In this document: positions 62,106 to 64,000 of the stretch, piece after piece | Layout: each line of letters starts with the position of its first letter | Numbering within the stretch: position 1 is the stretch's first letter | Origin: Liolophura sinensis | Lineage: Eukaryota > Mollusca > Polyplacophora > Chitonida > Chitonidae | Direction of reading: 5' to 3' | Assembly: GCF_032854445.1 (NCBI RefSeq) | Contig: NC_088303.1 | Coordinates: 19,039,501 to 19,103,500, forward strand | Length of the DNA: 64,000 bases | Translations under genes and position numbers: made by a program | Notes under the pieces: generated by a model | Told to the model about the DNA's origin: nothing | What the model saw: only the letters and a program-made list of their open reading frames with translations | Databases searched by the model: none

Positions 62106-62607
62106 GAACCCCACACTCTTTGTCATGTGGGAACCTGATCAAACTCTTTACTTAAAACCGCAGCTCATTGGCAGCATAAAGATAACCAAAAGCTGTACGC
62201 CACTTGGGTATCCATGCACGATATCAGTGATTAATATTTCGACATTACGCATTATCTCATACCTATACTTAATCTGAACGCTGTCCTGTCAAAACTCGAC
62301 AGAAATTTGTTCTCAAATGGCTCATAACGGTATATCCTGGAACATCCTCACGTAGCCGGTTCCAAGACATAGTTGTCTGCGGGAACTTATCATGCACTGT
62401 GCCCAGGCTTGTGGTAATGGGAACGGAGAACATCCAAGCCCGGATATACATGTACTAAGGAGCACTGAATTCACTTTTGTTCAACACTGAAGAAACATGT
62501 CAGAAAAAGAATTATCGATTGTTTCCACGTTTACTTCAAGCATAGCATACTTTCAAGTTTTGACTCTTGAAAGTACATTTTCGACACCGTCACCATTTCT
62601 CTATACC

Positions 62608-62884
62608 GAGGGATTTATTTATTTTTTTTGATTGGTGTTTTTTACGCCGTACTCAAGAATATTTCACTTATGCGACGGTGGCCAGCATTATGGTGGGTGA
62701 AAACCGGGCACAGCCCGGGGGAAACCCACGACCATCCGCAGGTTGCTGGCAGACCTTCCCACGTACGGCCGGAGAGGAAGCCAACATCTGCTGGACTTGA
62801 ACTCACAGCGACCGCATTGGTGAGAGACTCCTGGGTCATTACGCTGCGCTAGCGCGCTAACCAACAGAGCCACGGAGGCCCCTT
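62608..62884 (-). mobile_element. SINE-A, full length, minus orientation (reference copy)
   Basis: On the minus strand: tRNA-like head GGCCTCCGTGGCTCTGTTGG, TTAGCGCGCTAGCGCAGCGT, B box GAGTTCAAGTCC, body CGTACGTGGGAAGGTCTGCC, tail TAAGTGAAATATTCTTGAGT, ACGGCGTAAAAAACACCAAT and an A/T-rich AAATAAATA end. This copy defines the family for the other entries. Confidence 0.92.
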
Positions 62885-63429
62885 CAATACAGAGGGAGGT
62901 TTTCCACCAAACACAAGCAGGATTGTATTGATTCATGGTCATTAATAGTTGCTGGGGTTTTAAAAAATAGCAATCAACCGTTTGAGTTTTTAGAATCCGT
63001 TTTACAAAGATGTAACCTAACGTACAGGATTCTACATAGGCCTACCACAGAGATAAGCATTGGTGATATATTTGCGGTGATGTGAACCAGGTGTCAGTGA
63101 TGTACTATTACGATTTAAAGGTTGCCGTACATAAACGCTTGGTTTTTGGAGTGGCCGAACACATAACAGCACTAAAAAGCTCCTTAGCTTTCTTCTTGGG
63201 GCATAAAATGGCTTTAAACTACAGTTTTCCGAAGACCCCAGCGGTCAGTCCGAAAATGAAATAATCCGCCGTGGTGACGTTAACGGAGATCAAAACAATT
63301 CTGGAGGAAGAGCTCGAATTGGTCCCGCTGGTTAAGCTGGTCCCGTGTTCCTAGTACGACTATCGATGATGTCATTTCTGCATATTTCCCACCACGAACG
63401 AGAACTAAGTATTTGTAAAATAGGGGGCT

Positions 63430-64000
63430 ACTGAGAATTTTTTCTCATTTTTTTACATATCTTTGTTTCCTTCCTCTCTTCTTTTCCTTAAAACCATACT
63501 CTTCGTTTCATGTATCTTTTCATGTATACCTTAAATCAAGCACACTTAATAATCTCATTTGTTTCGAGAATATGTAGATTTTTGTTAGACGTTTTTAGGT
63601 TCTTTCTTTCCTTCCTCTTTTCCTTTAAGCCATATTCTTCGTTTCATGTATCTTTTCATGTATACCTTAAATCAAGCACACTTAATAATCTCGTTTGTTT
63701 CGAGAATAAGTAGATTTTTGTTAGACGTTTTTAGGTTCTTTCTTTCCTTCCTCTTTTACTTAGAACCAAACTCTTCGTTGCATGTACCTTTTCACATGAT
63801 AAGTTCCCGCAGACACACTTAATAATCTCGTTTGTTTCGAGAATAAGTAGATTTTTGTGAGACGTTTTTAGGTTCTTTCTTTCCTTCCTCTTTTCCTTAA
63901 AACCATACTCTTCGTTGCAGGTACCTTTTCATGTATACCTTAAATCAAGCACACTTAATAATCTCTTTTGTTTCGAGAATATGTAGATTTTTGTAAGACG
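63430..64000. repeat. Tandem repeat, ~135-bp unit, at least four copies, cut by the window end
   Basis: Unit contains TTCTTTCTTTCCTTCCTCTT, CATACTCTTCGTTTCATGTA, AAATCAAGCACACTTAATAA and TTTGTTTCGAGAATAAGTAG. Copies start near 63465, 63600, 63735 and 63870. Confidence 0.92.

Noticed and set aside
62642-62942. Overlapping frames of 65-84 codons at 62.6-62.9 kb
   Set aside because: All fall inside the full-length SINE-A copy.

Overview
This is a window of animal nuclear DNA, most likely from a lophotrochozoan and probably a mollusc. The evidence is split genes with GT-AG introns, AT-rich introns and intergenic DNA, tRNA-derived SINEs ending in AAATA-type or GAAT-type tails, many minisatellites, and an LGBP-type glucan-binding/laminarinase gene of the kind common in molluscs and crustaceans. 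The species cannot be named from the sequence alone.

Two protein-coding genes can be rebuilt completely by joining exons whose splice phases match. (1) Minus strand, 25916 down to 2187: an 11-exon, 542-residue SLC7-family amino acid transporter light subunit (xCT / b0,+AT-like), with the GAGIF substrate-binding segment and the conserved cysteine that pairs with an SLC3 heavy chain. (2) Plus strand, 48473 to 61781: a 10-exon, 361-residue secreted GH16 protein (beta-1,3-glucan-binding protein / laminarinase type). It has a signal peptide and an intact catalytic GEIDVAE motif, and an AATAAA signal follows the stop codon.

Between them (about 26-48 kb) lies a repeat-rich stretch. It holds a mosaic of related tandem blocks spaced about 2-7 kb, a frameshifted reverse transcriptase pseudogene (minus strand, about 37.3-38.7 kb) with a second decayed 3' remnant near 30 kb, a pseudogene exon of a RecQ-like helicase (plus strand, about 39.2-39.5 kb) with two in-frame stops, and a 48-bp minisatellite with an open 242-codon frame. 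SINEs of at least two tRNA-derived families and two short terminal-inverted-repeat elements (MITE-like) are scattered through introns and flanks.

The most unusual signal is in the GH16 gene. Two different introns contain minisatellites whose repeat unit is the 3' splice site plus the first codons of the next exon. Upstream of exon 9, about 34 copies of a 59-bp unit each carry a polypyrimidine-AG and the exon's opening codons. Upstream of exon 5 a more degenerate array does the same. The gene therefore presents long rows of decoy splice acceptors directly before two real exons.
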